In this document: in pieces, positions 23,899 through 31,279 of the stretch | How positions within the stretch are numbered: position 1 is the first letter of the stretch | Layout: every line of letters starts with the position of its first letter | From: JBMNFB01 sp050949085 | GTDB taxonomy: Bacteria; Bacillota; UBA994; UBA5500 | Reading direction: 5' to 3' | NCBI GenBank assembly: GCA_050949085.1 | Contig: JBMNFB010000011.1 | Location: 1 to 64,000 of the forward strand | DNA length: 64,000 nt | Position numbers and translations under genes: made by a program | Notes under the pieces: model-generated | What the model was told of the DNA's origin: nothing | Seen by the model: only the letters and a program-made list of their open reading frames with translations | Databases searched by the model: none

Positions 23899-24243
23899 TC
23901 ATTCCTCTGGGTCCTTCTCGATCTTCCGCGGCGGGTTCTTGTCCTTCTTGCGGCTGGCCCGCTCCCGCTCTTCAATCATCAGCAGCAGGCGCTCCACGTT
24001 CTCCCGATCAGACAGCAGATGAGCAAACTCTTCGAACGAGCTTTCATCCACAAAGACGCCGGCGATCGGTGCCAACATGAACATCCCCTGGCTACCGAGG
24101 AAAGCAAGCGGCTTAGCTACCTCAAACAGAAACGCCGCCGGTGTATACAGCCCATACCTCTCGATGACATCGACTACCTTCCCCAAGAGATAGTCCCTGC
24201 GTTCAGCAGAGATAACATCGTTCTGTGGCACATCTCTAGACAT
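23899..24243 (-). CDS. Small conserved protein of the MutL/membrane locus (paralogue of 10077-10385)
   Basis: 114 residues, unrecognised. It shares with the protein at 10077 the core YG-x-x-x-PA-x-FL-x-E-x-x-KPLA, a central apolar stretch ending P-x-x-G-x-F, and LSDRENVERLLLMIEER. Its own feature is a charged C-terminal tail rich in Lys, Arg and Glu (SRKKDKNPPRKIEKDPEE). ATG 24243 follows GGGAG. It lies between the leading two-TM gene and cassette B. Confidence 0.8.
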   Translation of the reverse strand: MSRDVPQNDVISAERRDYLLGKVVDVIERYGLYTPAAFLFEVAKPLAFLGSQGMFMLAPIAGVFVDESSFEEFAHLLSDRENVERLLLMIEERERASRKKDKNPPRKIEKDPEE

Positions 24244-24290
24244 AACTGTTCACTCCCATTTCGAGAGGCAGACAGTTGCTTAGGGCTATT

Positions 24291-24315
24291 CTGACTATTC
24301 TTCGCCGATAGTCAG
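24291..24315. promoter_or_regulatory. Inverted repeat upstream of the small gene
   Basis: CTGACTAT and ATAGTCAG (8-base perfect arms, 9-base loop) lie in the spacer between the two-TM gene and the 114-residue gene, near a TTGACG on the minus strand. It could be an operator or an internal attenuator. Confidence 0.4.
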
Positions 24316-24388
24316 GATTCCTGCTGCCTCGTCAAGTTTTTTTGAAATTTCGCTGTGCGAGAACAATTGAGAGGTTTCAGTGCCAGAA

Positions 24389-24895
24389 TCATTCCTGATC
24401 CGACGCCATTACCCCTTCGATCAAAGTGCGAATCTGCTCTGGATCCTCGCTCCCGTAGTAGACGAAAATCCCCCGCAACAAGCGGTCACGAACTCGCTGG
24501 CGATAGTAGTTCAGCTGAATCCCGTCACTAAAAACCTGGTAGTCAGCAAAATCGTCCCACAGCCGCGTGGCATGGGTAATCCAGTTGTGATACTTGATGC
24601 CGTACTCGGCGATGGTGTAACTGCTGGGAACGACAAAGCCCGAGTAGGCAATGAACGAGATGCCCAGCGCCAGCAGCATCGAGTACCAGTCGATAGCAAT
24701 CCCGATCAACACGGCGAAGGCGATGGTGCTGACGATGAGGATGACAGCTTTGCGCTTCTGCTCCACCAGCGGCCAGGCGCGCCAGCTAATGATTTCCTCG
24801 CCCAGATCGGGACCTGGCTGAGCGCGTTCCGCCTGACTGGTGGCGACTTCAGTGGATTGCTTCTTCCGCTTCTGCTTTCTTGTTGACCTTGCCAT
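24389..24895 (-). CDS. Two-TM membrane protein heading the locus
   Basis: Unrecognised, 168 residues. A strongly basic N-terminus (ARSTRKQKRKKQ) precedes two adjacent spans (about 50-70 and 73-92). The C-terminal soluble region TIAEYGIKYHNWITHATRLWDDFADYQVF...YYRQRVRDRLLRGIFV resembles the PH-like domain layout of small two-span bacterial membrane proteins, though this is only an impression. ATG 24895 has GGGAGGG eight bases upstream; the in-frame TTG at 24901 is too close to it. It is the first gene after the promoter at 25027. Confidence 0.75.
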   Translation of the reverse strand: MARSTRKQKRKKQSTEVATSQAERAQPGPDLGEEIISWRAWPLVEQKRKAVILIVSTIAFAVLIGIAIDWYSMLLALGISFIAYSGFVVPSSYTIAEYGIKYHNWITHATRLWDDFADYQVFSDGIQLNYYRQRVRDRLLRGIFVYYGSEDPEQIRTLIEGVMASDQE

Positions 24896-25026
24896 GTTCA
24901 ATACCCTCCCGTGTCCAGACTGCCTCGCAGACAGTCAAACATCTCAGTCTGTAGGAAATATTGCCCCCCTTCCTCCATTCGCTGTCGATATGGCAAATTC
25001 CTTGAATTGCCCCCATTCCCACACCC

Positions 25027-25054
25027 ATAATATGCACGCAATGGAGGGGAGCAA
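25027..25054 (-). promoter_or_regulatory. Possible promoter of the membrane locus
   Basis: Minus strand TTGCTC (25054-25049), 16 bases, TATTAT (25032-25027), touching the end of the upstream terminator stem. The leader would be about 125 bases. Confidence 0.4.
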
Positions 25055-25080
25055 TAAGGCCGGGTAATCCCGGCCTTATT
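25053..25080. terminator. Terminator after the P1 peptidase gene
   Basis: AATAAGGCCGGG/CCCGGCCTTATT perfect 12-bp stem with a TAAT loop, eight bases past the stop at 25088. Its flanks are A/T-rich on both sides, so it could work in both directions. Confidence 0.85.
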
Positions 25081-25087
25081 CTCAGGG

Positions 25088-26200
25088 TCACTCGCTGCCA
25101 GCCCAGGAGGCCTGAAACCGTCCTGTCCGATTCAGGAGGGACACGACCCGCTGAATCGGCAGAGCCGGCACAAGGCGATTATCCCGCCCGCTGGTCGTAT
25201 GAGCCCGCAACAACGAATTGAGCACCGCCTCTTCCACCGCCTCCACCGTCGCCTGAAAGAGCAGCGTCATCAGCCTGCCATCCTCCCAGAGGGGCCCCTC
25301 CTGGCGCCCGCCCGGGGCAGATAGATGCGGCTGCGATAATGCGGTGGAGAAGGCGATAGCAAAATCACCGCTGCCGTGGGAAGCGATGGAGCCGGTTCGA
25401 GCCAGACCAAATGGCACACGCTTGCAGAGACGCAGCAGCTGTCGCGACTTCAGCGGTGCATCTGTGGCCAGGATGACCATGATGGAGCCATCATCGTCTT
25501 TCTCCGGCCGGTAGTCAGCCAGCTCTTCTCCCACCGGCACGCCCAGGAACTGCAGCTGGTCGCGTCGGCCGAAGTTCGACATGACGAGGGCTCCCACCGT
25601 GTACTCCTCAGCCAGACGGGAGGCGGTACCGATGCCGCCCTTGAAGCCGAAAGCCACCATGCCTGTGCCTCCGCCGACATCGCCTTCGGCAACCGGTCCA
25701 GAGACAGCCCCATCCAGCGCGGCCCAGACGTGCCCCTGCTGCACATGCCGGCCCTGAATATCATTCAGGTAGCCATCGTTGCATTCCCCGACCACCACGT
25801 TGATGGTACCGGTGGAAATTCCGATCTCGGGACTCTGGCGTAACATATAGCTGATCAACGCATCGGCCACTTTCGGCGCGTTGAGGGTGTTGGTCAGCAG
25901 GATGGGCGACTCCAGCTGGCCCAGCTCCTGCAGCTGCGGCAGCCCGATGGACTTGCCGAACCCGTTGATGACGTAGGCGGCTGCCTCCAGCTTGTTCTCA
26001 AAGCAGTTGCCTGGCTGGGGAACGATGGCCGTTACCCCTGTCCGGATCGGCCCCTGGCCTGGTACCAGCGGGCCTTCGCCCGAACGCAGCGTGACATGAC
26101 CTACCCTGACACCGGCCACGTCGGTGATGGCGTTAAATTTGCCGACAGGCAGCCGGCCCGCCTGCACCCCGAGATCTCGCAGGCGCGGACGTTGGTTCAT
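25088..26200 (-). CDS. P1-family (DmpA/S58-type) aminopeptidase
   Basis: 370 residues. The family comprises self-cleaving N-terminal-nucleophile aminopeptidases acting on short peptides, amides or beta-peptides. Visible are ITDVAGVRVGH at the N-terminus, VVVGECNDGYLNDI, GDVGGGTGMVAFGFKGGIGTASR, and the cleavage region ASHGSGDFAIAFSTA, where the Ser after Gly is the expected nucleophile. ATG 26200 overlaps the stop of the peptidase C26 gene as ATGA, so translation is coupled; upstream in-frame codons lie inside that gene. Last gene of a three-gene amino-acid operon. Confidence 0.92.
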   Translation of the reverse strand: MNQRPRLRDLGVQAGRLPVGKFNAITDVAGVRVGHVTLRSGEGPLVPGQGPIRTGVTAIVPQPGNCFENKLEAAAYVINGFGKSIGLPQLQELGQLESPILLTNTLNAPKVADALISYMLRQSPEIGISTGTINVVVGECNDGYLNDIQGRHVQQGHVWAALDGAVSGPVAEGDVGGGTGMVAFGFKGGIGTASRLAEEYTVGALVMSNFGRRDQLQFLGVPVGEELADYRPEKDDDGSIMVILATDAPLKSRQLLRLCKRVPFGLARTGSIASHGSGDFAIAFSTALSQPHLSAPGGRQEGPLWEDGRLMTLLFQATVEAVEEAVLNSLLRAHTTSGRDNRLVPALPIQRVVSLLNRTGRFQASWAGSE

Positions 26201-26910
26201 CTGCCTGCACCAGCTGCCTGCACAAAGGCAGCAAACAGAGCAGCGTAGTTGTCGCTCACGTTCCACATTCCCTCCGGATGCCACTGGACGCCGATCACGA
26301 ACCTGTGCCTGGTGCTCTCGATGGCCTCGACGATGCCGTCGGGAGCATGGGCGCTGGCGATAAAGCCCGGCGCAACCTGGTTGACAGCCTGATGATGGAA
26401 TGTGTTCACCCCAATCTCCTCCGCCTGGAGGATTTGGGCCAGCCGGGACTCGGGCTGAAGGCGAACCGTATGGGCACGGAAGCTGCGCGGCGCCTCCTGT
26501 CTGTGTTTCAAACAACCTGGCACCGCTTTGTAGATATCCTGATGAAGCGTGCCGCCGGCCACCACATTGAGCACCTGCTCGCCCCGACAAATGCCCAGCA
26601 GGGGCTTGTCTAGCTCCAGAACCTGCCGAATGAGGGCAACCTCATAGCGGTCCATGAGCGGCACAATCCCGCCCAGCGCTGGCTGTGGCGGCTCGCCAAA
26701 ATACTGGGGATCGATATCAGGCCCGCCCGAGACCAGCAGCCCGTCAATCAGCTCGGCGTGCTGGCGGATCAGCGCATCGCAATCCACAGCCGGCAACAAC
26801 ACCGGGGTGCCGCCTGCCTGCCTGATCGCCTGAATGTAGGTTTCGTTCTGCCCCTGTCGCTCATTCCTCCAGTCCACGAGACAGGTGATACCAATAATCG
26901 GTCTTTTCAT
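26197..26910 (-). CDS. Peptidase C26 (gamma-glutamyl-GABA hydrolase-like)
   Basis: 237 residues, class I glutamine-amidotransferase fold used as a hydrolase of gamma-glutamyl compounds. Motifs: VSGGPDIDP, nucleophile elbow LGICRGEQVLNV (Cys near residue 105), and GVQWHPEGMW with catalytic His and Glu. It is one-base coupled to the preceding PLP gene (TGATG) and ATGA-coupled to the P1 peptidase, so the three are one transcript. The exact gamma-glutamyl substrate is unknown. Confidence 0.92.
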   Translation of the reverse strand: MKRPIIGITCLVDWRNERQGQNETYIQAIRQAGGTPVLLPAVDCDALIRQHAELIDGLLVSGGPDIDPQYFGEPPQPALGGIVPLMDRYEVALIRQVLELDKPLLGICRGEQVLNVVAGGTLHQDIYKAVPGCLKHRQEAPRSFRAHTVRLQPESRLAQILQAEEIGVNTFHHQAVNQVAPGFIASAHAPDGIVEAIESTRHRFVIGVQWHPEGMWNVSDNYAALFAAFVQAAGAGR

Positions 26911-27902
26911 CAGTTTCCCTCCCAGAAAATAGAGTCTGCAAAAAGCGCGGGGCTGCCCCCGGTGTGCCAGAAGAGAACGTTGCTCCCCTCGGGGAAGCGG
27001 CCGTTCCGCACGCCGTCAATCAGGCCCGCCATCGCCTTGGCTGTATAGACCGGATCGATGATCACGCCCTCAGTCCTGGCCAAGAGCTGGAGCGCCTCGC
27101 TGGACTGACTGGTCGGCCGACCATACCCATCACCGACAAACTCGTCAGAAACATGCAGATGCTCCTCCACGTCGGTTTCCAGTCCCAGCAGCTGCAGCAG
27201 GCCGGTAGCCACCGTCCGGATGCGATCCTCAAGAACTGGGCGCTTAGCACTGACGCTGAAGCCCAGTACCTGCGTCGGCAGGTGGTGCAGCAGCGTCCCC
27301 ACCAATAGGCCTGCCTGGGTGCCGCCGGAGCCACTGGCGTGGATCAGGGCGGAGAACTCCACTCCCAATTCATCCGCTTGAGCGACCAGTTCGCGCACCG
27401 CCGCCACATAGCCAAGGGCCCCCAGCGGGTTGGATCCACCGAGGGGAATCAGATAAGGGTGACGGCCTGCCTGACGCAACTCCTCGGCCAGATTCGACAT
27501 TTCCCGGGAAATGTCGCGACCCTCGCTCGGCGGGCAGAAGTGCAGTTCGGCGCCGAGCAGTTCGTCCAGCAGCAGGTTGCCCTGCCGCAGATCGAAGGGG
27601 CGGCTTGTCAGAACCAGATGGCAGGAAAGCCCCAACCGGGCCGCCGCTGCGGCTGTCATTCGACAATGATTGCTCTGGGGGCCGCCGGTGGTGATCACTG
27701 TGTCGCAGCCCTGGTTCAGTGCGTCAGCAAAAAGGAACTCCAGTTTGCGCGCCTTGTTGCCACCGATAGCCAGCCCGGTGTTGTCGTCCCGCTTCAACCA
27801 GATGTTCACTTTGCCGCCCAGGGCTGCACTGAAGCGAGGCGCAGGCTGTAGCGGGGTTGGTAGCGCGGCCAGGCCGATCCGCGGAAATCTCGCCAGATAC
27901 AT
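26910..27902 (-). CDS. PLP-dependent D-cysteine desulfhydrase/ACC deaminase family enzyme
   Basis: 330 residues, fold-type II PLP enzyme. The Schiff-base Lys is in GGNKARKLEFL, and the cofactor-binding block GGPQSNHCRMTAAAAARLG follows; a glycine-rich ASGSGGTQAGLL holds the phosphate. Family members release ammonia and pyruvate or 2-oxobutyrate from D-cysteine or 1-aminocyclopropane-1-carboxylate. I start at ATG 27902, six bases after AGGAGGG; the ATG two codons earlier overlaps the ribosome site. First gene of the operon with the C26 and P1 peptidases. Confidence 0.88.
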   Translation of the reverse strand: MYLARFPRIGLAALPTPLQPAPRFSAALGGKVNIWLKRDDNTGLAIGGNKARKLEFLFADALNQGCDTVITTGGPQSNHCRMTAAAAARLGLSCHLVLTSRPFDLRQGNLLLDELLGAELHFCPPSEGRDISREMSNLAEELRQAGRHPYLIPLGGSNPLGALGYVAAVRELVAQADELGVEFSALIHASGSGGTQAGLLVGTLLHHLPTQVLGFSVSAKRPVLEDRIRTVATGLLQLLGLETDVEEHLHVSDEFVGDGYGRPTSQSSEALQLLARTEGVIIDPVYTAKAMAGLIDGVRNGRFPEGSNVLFWHTGGSPALFADSIFWEGN

Positions 27903-28017
27903 TGGCATCCCTCCTAAGAGTTGTCACGCTCCACAGGCCGAGAGGCCTGCCTTTATGGTTATTTCGCTAACGCCTGGGACATTCCTGCGCGTCCCGGGCG
28001 AAGCCAGAGACGACAAA

Positions 28018-28048
28018 GCGCTCCCTGTACTGCAAACACAGGGAGCGC
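28018..28048 (-). terminator. Terminator after mazF
   Basis: GCGCTCCCTGT/ACAGGGAGCGC perfect 11-bp stem, 9-base loop, then TTTG on the minus strand. Confidence 0.75.
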
Positions 28049-28064
28049 CCACATCAGTATGCTT

Positions 28065-28415
28065 TTAGAATGGGATCAGCCCCAGGCTGATCTCCAGAGC
28101 CTCGTTGACTCGTTCCATCGTCTCCGTCTCCAGATGCGCAATCCGCTGCGCCAGCCGTTGCTTGTCAATGGTGCGCACCTGCTCCAGCAGGATTACTGAG
28201 TCCTTCTCCAGGCTGCTTTCGGCGGCAGAAACCTCAATATGCGTCGGCAGCTTTGCCTTGTCGATCTGTGAGGTGATGGCGGCCACAATCACCGTTGGGC
28301 TATATCTGTTACCGATGTCATTCTGAATGATCAGGACCGGCCGCATTCCGCCCTGCTCAGAGCCGACGACTGGGTTCAGATCAGCATAAAAGATATCGCC
28401 CCGCTTGACTATCAT
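28065..28415 (-). CDS. MazF/EndoA mRNA endonuclease toxin
   Basis: 116 residues, PemK/MazF fold: KRGDIFYADLNPVVGSEQGG-x-RPVLIIQND, then AAITSQIDKAKLPTHIEV and DSVILLEQVRTIDKQRL. The family cleaves single-stranded mRNA at short sites and is held inactive by the partner antitoxin. It overlaps the antitoxin gene by four bases (ATGA). The position beside alr matches the B. subtilis EndoA locus, where it is chromosomal and conserved. Confidence 0.94.
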   Translation of the reverse strand: MIVKRGDIFYADLNPVVGSEQGGMRPVLIIQNDIGNRYSPTVIVAAITSQIDKAKLPTHIEVSAAESSLEKDSVILLEQVRTIDKQRLAQRIAHLETETMERVNEALEISLGLIPF

Positions 28416-28696
28416 TTGCTCCTCCCACCCACAGCCTGCTCACGCGGCCAGTAGCGCTCCACTTCATTTTCCGCATGGAGCGCCTCTTCAGCCAGCGCCA
28501 GATTGGTTCTGGCCATCTCCACATACCCATTTATCAGTTCTTCTCTGATACGCCGCCGCTTGACTTCCTGCAGATACATGTTCATCGCCTCGCGGATCAG
28601 TTCGCTGCGATTGCGATTCTCCAGGGCGACGATTCCGTCCACCTCTGCCAGCAGCGTATCAGGCAGACTGATCATTATCCGTCTCGTCTTTGACAA
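28412..28696 (-). CDS. MazE/EndoAI-type ribbon-helix-helix antitoxin
   Basis: 94 residues. The N-terminus RRIMISLPDTLLAEVDGIV plus NRSELIREAMNMYL forms a CopG/RHH DNA-binding fold, and the C-terminal helix contacts the toxin in related pairs. The start is TTG 28696 after GGGGGTG; RHH proteins of this type usually repress their own promoter, which here is the strong one at 28747-28776. Confidence 0.92.
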   Translation of the reverse strand: MSKTRRIMISLPDTLLAEVDGIVALENRNRSELIREAMNMYLQEVKRRRIREELINGYVEMARTNLALAEEALHAENEVERYWPREQAVGGRSK

Positions 28697-28746
28697 GGTA
28701 TCACCCCCAAGTATACCCGGGCTGTGTGCCTAAGGCGCTATATTAC

Positions 28747-28776
28747 ATTATATATTCCCGGTTAGAAAAGCGTCAA
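28747..28776 (-). promoter_or_regulatory. mazEF promoter
   Basis: Minus strand TTGACG (28776-28771), 18 bases, TATAAT (28752-28747): near-consensus. Confidence 0.8.
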
Positions 28777-28778
28777 CG

Positions 28779-28830
28779 CGCGACACCAGATTGCGACCGA
28801 CAGCATTCGACTGCAAAATCTGGCGTCGCG
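28779..28830 (-). terminator. Long stem-loop after alr
   Basis: CGCGAC-A-CCAGATT pairs with AATCTGG-C-GTCGCG (13 pairs, one mismatch, 24-base loop) just past the alr stop. There is no T-run; it abuts the mazEF -35 and may end or process the alr transcript. Confidence 0.5.
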
Positions 28831-28841
28831 TCAAGTGTCGA

Positions 28842-30002
28842 TCAGCCCAGCAGGTTACGCACATCGACAATCTTCTGCTGTCGAAAATAGACGCGCGGCA
28901 CTCGCTTGCTGAGCAAACAGAGGACCTCATAGCTGATCGTCCCTAGCCGTTGGGCTACCTCGTCCACGGTGATCTCGGCATCGCCCTGTCGGCCCCAGAT
29001 GACGACCTCATCGCCGATGACAGCGTCAGCCACCTGCGTTGCATCCACCACACACTGATCCATACAGATCGTGCCCACCAGCGGTACGCGTCTGCCGCGC
29101 AGCAGCACCTCGGCCTTGCCACTCAGGAGGCGGGATAGGCCGTCGGCATAACCGATGGGCAGCGTTACCAGATATGCTGGCGCCTCGGTAATGTGGCGGC
29201 CGCCATAGCTGACTGCAGTGTTGGCTGGCACCCATCTGGCAAAGGAGACGGTGGTTCGCAGGCTCATCGCCGGCCTCAACTCCACACCGTAGTCTTTCAG
29301 CAGAGGGTCGGGGTAAAGGCCATACATGCTCAGCCCCAGCCGGATGGCATTGAACCTGGTGTCCGGGAAGCGGATGGCGCTGGCACTGTTGGCAGCGTGC
29401 ACCAGCGGGATCTGGATGCCAGTGGCCTCGATGCCTCTCAGCGCTGCCTGAAAGCGCCGTAGCTGCTCGCAAGTCGGCGTAATATCGGCCTCGTCGGCGC
29501 GCGCAAAGTGAGTGAACACTCCCTCCAGCTCGATCCCCGGCAGGCGAGCACAATACTGGGCCAGCCTCGCCGCGTCAGGGGGCGCCACCCCCAGGCGGCT
29601 CATGCCGGTATCGATCTTCAGGTGTACCTTCAGCTGGCGGCCCGCCCGCAGAGCGCCCATCGCCAGACTCTCGGCGTTGGCTCGATCATACACCGTCACA
29701 CTCAGACCCAGGCGGGCCGCCAGCTCGCCCTGCCCAGCCGGAGTATAGCCGAGAATCAGAATCGGGGCGGCGATGCCCGCCTTGCGCAGTTCCCAGGCCT
29801 CATCCACAATACTGACAGCCAGGCGATTTGCCCCGGCAGCCAGTGCGGTCTGCGCCACCCTCACGGCACCATGTCCGTAAGCATCAGCCTTGACCACGCC
29901 AAAAATCTCACAGTCGTCAGGCAGGATGCGCCTGACGGCTCCAATGTTATGGATCAGATTATCAAGATCGATCTCCGCCCAGGTCGGCCGCAAGTGCTGC
30001 AT
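28842..30002 (-). CDS. alr: Alanine racemase
   Basis: Makes D-alanine for peptidoglycan with PLP. 386 residues. The PLP Lys is in VVKADAYGHGA (about residue 38), the second-domain catalytic Tyr is in AVSYGGRH, and CMDQCVVD and GDEVVIWG are the usual C-terminal barrel blocks. ATG 30002 follows a G-rich ribosome site. Placed between the lipoprotein gene and mazEF, as in many Bacillota. Confidence 0.97.
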   Translation of the reverse strand: MQHLRPTWAEIDLDNLIHNIGAVRRILPDDCEIFGVVKADAYGHGAVRVAQTALAAGANRLAVSIVDEAWELRKAGIAAPILILGYTPAGQGELAARLGLSVTVYDRANAESLAMGALRAGRQLKVHLKIDTGMSRLGVAPPDAARLAQYCARLPGIELEGVFTHFARADEADITPTCEQLRRFQAALRGIEATGIQIPLVHAANSASAIRFPDTRFNAIRLGLSMYGLYPDPLLKDYGVELRPAMSLRTTVSFARWVPANTAVSYGGRHITEAPAYLVTLPIGYADGLSRLLSGKAEVLLRGRRVPLVGTICMDQCVVDATQVADAVIGDEVVIWGRQGDAEITVDEVAQRLGTISYEVLCLLSKRVPRVYFRQQKIVDVRNLLG

Positions 30003-30124
30003 ACTATCCCCCCCCGGTCAGACTGATAGGTCACACTGTTCTATCAGTTTGTCATCGTCCCCCACTCTTCCTGCCAGCATGAGAAATAGAGTGAGGAATC
30101 CGGGGTGAAAAGGCGGCCAGAGGC

Positions 30125-30706
30125 TCAGGGCTGAAAGAAGGCGTCGTCCAGAGGCGGGTTGATCACTACCGACTCAAACGTAAGCAGGAGCACCTGCGCA
30201 CCAGGCAGCTGGATCTCCAGCTGCAGCGGGTGCAGATCGCTCTTGTTCAGCGTCAGCCAGGCTGGATAGCCATCCCACTCAAACTCGCCGACCCAGCAAC
30301 CTTCATTCTGGCCGACTGTCCAGGTGGCCTGATCGGCCGTCTGCCAGAAGGACTGCAGCAAGGGCTGTGTAAAGAGCCTGCTCTCGGGACTCCAGGTAAC
30401 CACTCCCCATTGATCCAGCGCCAGATTGTGCACCTGCAGCCGCCCCGACGACTGGAAAAAGCGACAGTGGAGCTGATCGGCAACCGAGACGTCTGTACGC
30501 AAGAGTCCCGGCGCCCTGTACCATTGCGTCACGCCAGCAAGCGGTTTCCCACCTTGCTGCAGACTGAAGCTGATCTGGTATGTTTCCACATCCAGCAGCG
30601 ATTGCTGCATCAGATGCGGCAGATCAGACAGCTGATGCTGCCGCCCGCAACCAGCAAATAAGAGGAAGAGTAGAGCCACCAACAATGCGCGCCTTCGATG
30701 CGACAA
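30125..30706 (-). CDS. Lipoprotein, LolA/outer-membrane-lipoprotein-sorting-like
   Basis: 193 residues starting at TTG 30706 (AGAGGTGG six bases upstream). The N-terminus RRRALLVALLFLLFAGC is a lipoprotein signal with a lipobox (FAGC), so it is anchored outside the membrane. The mature part (ETYQISFSLQQGG..., YRAPGLLRTDVS, DGYPAWLTLNKSDLHPLQLEIQ) has the strand pattern of LolA-like beta proteins found in Gram-positives between acpS and alr. Function not known. Confidence 0.8.
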   Translation of the reverse strand: MSHRRRALLVALLFLLFAGCGRQHQLSDLPHLMQQSLLDVETYQISFSLQQGGKPLAGVTQWYRAPGLLRTDVSVADQLHCRFFQSSGRLQVHNLALDQWGVVTWSPESRLFTQPLLQSFWQTADQATWTVGQNEGCWVGEFEWDGYPAWLTLNKSDLHPLQLEIQLPGAQVLLLTFESVVINPPLDDAFFQP

Positions 30707-30752
30707 TCTTCGCCACCTCTTCTGCGATACTGAGATTCATGCTCTTCCTTCA

Positions 30753-31157
30753 CTATTCTATGCTGCCATCCTCCAGAACAGCACTGGACTCGGCAATGGC
30801 CACGGCCACAGCGTATGATCGGCTGTGGGAAATGGAAAGGTGTATCTGCTGAATCTGTCTCGAGGCAGCTAACGCACTTGCCCCGCGGACGAGGGAAACC
30901 TGTGGCCTGCCCTGCGGGTCGTGGGTGATCTGCAGGTCGACGAGCAAGAAACCAGCCACACCCGTCCCCAGGGCCTTGGCTACAGCCTCCTTGGCTGCCC
31001 AGATACCGGCCAGCGAATCCAGCTGTCGGCCCCGGCTCTGCCATTCGGCCAGTTCGGGCGCCGACAGCAGCCGGGAAAGGAATCTGTCGGGATACGCCTC
31101 ATAGACGGAGCGAATCCGCTCGATCTCAACGATATCCACACCCAGACCTACGATCAT
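30753..31157 (-). CDS. acpS: Holo-[acyl-carrier-protein] synthase
   Basis: Transfers 4'-phosphopantetheine from CoA to ACP. 134 residues with the GLGVDIVEIERI N-terminus (metal-binding Asp), RFLSRLLSAPEL, and WAAKEAVAKALGTG. The C-terminal SISHSRSYAVAVAIAE is typical. I start at ATG 31157, which has GAAGGTG six bases upstream; earlier in-frame starts lie in the glmM terminator. A TACAAT at 31179-31184 may be its -10. Confidence 0.95.
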   Translation of the reverse strand: MIVGLGVDIVEIERIRSVYEAYPDRFLSRLLSAPELAEWQSRGRQLDSLAGIWAAKEAVAKALGTGVAGFLLVDLQITHDPQGRPQVSLVRGASALAASRQIQQIHLSISHSRSYAVAVAIAESSAVLEDGSIE

Positions 31158-31207
31158 CGCCATCACCTTCGTACATGTATTGTATGCCCAAAGCGCCGTC
31201 AGTCCAG

Positions 31208-31250
31208 CAAAAAAGGGGGTTGTTCCAGACTCGAGCCAGAGCAAACCCCC
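31208..31250 (-). terminator. Terminator after glmM
   Basis: GGGGGTT/AACCCCC stem with a 22-base loop followed by six T on the minus strand. Confidence 0.8.
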
Positions 31251-31279
31251 TCTGAACCATCTTGTGTTGTTGCAGTAGC

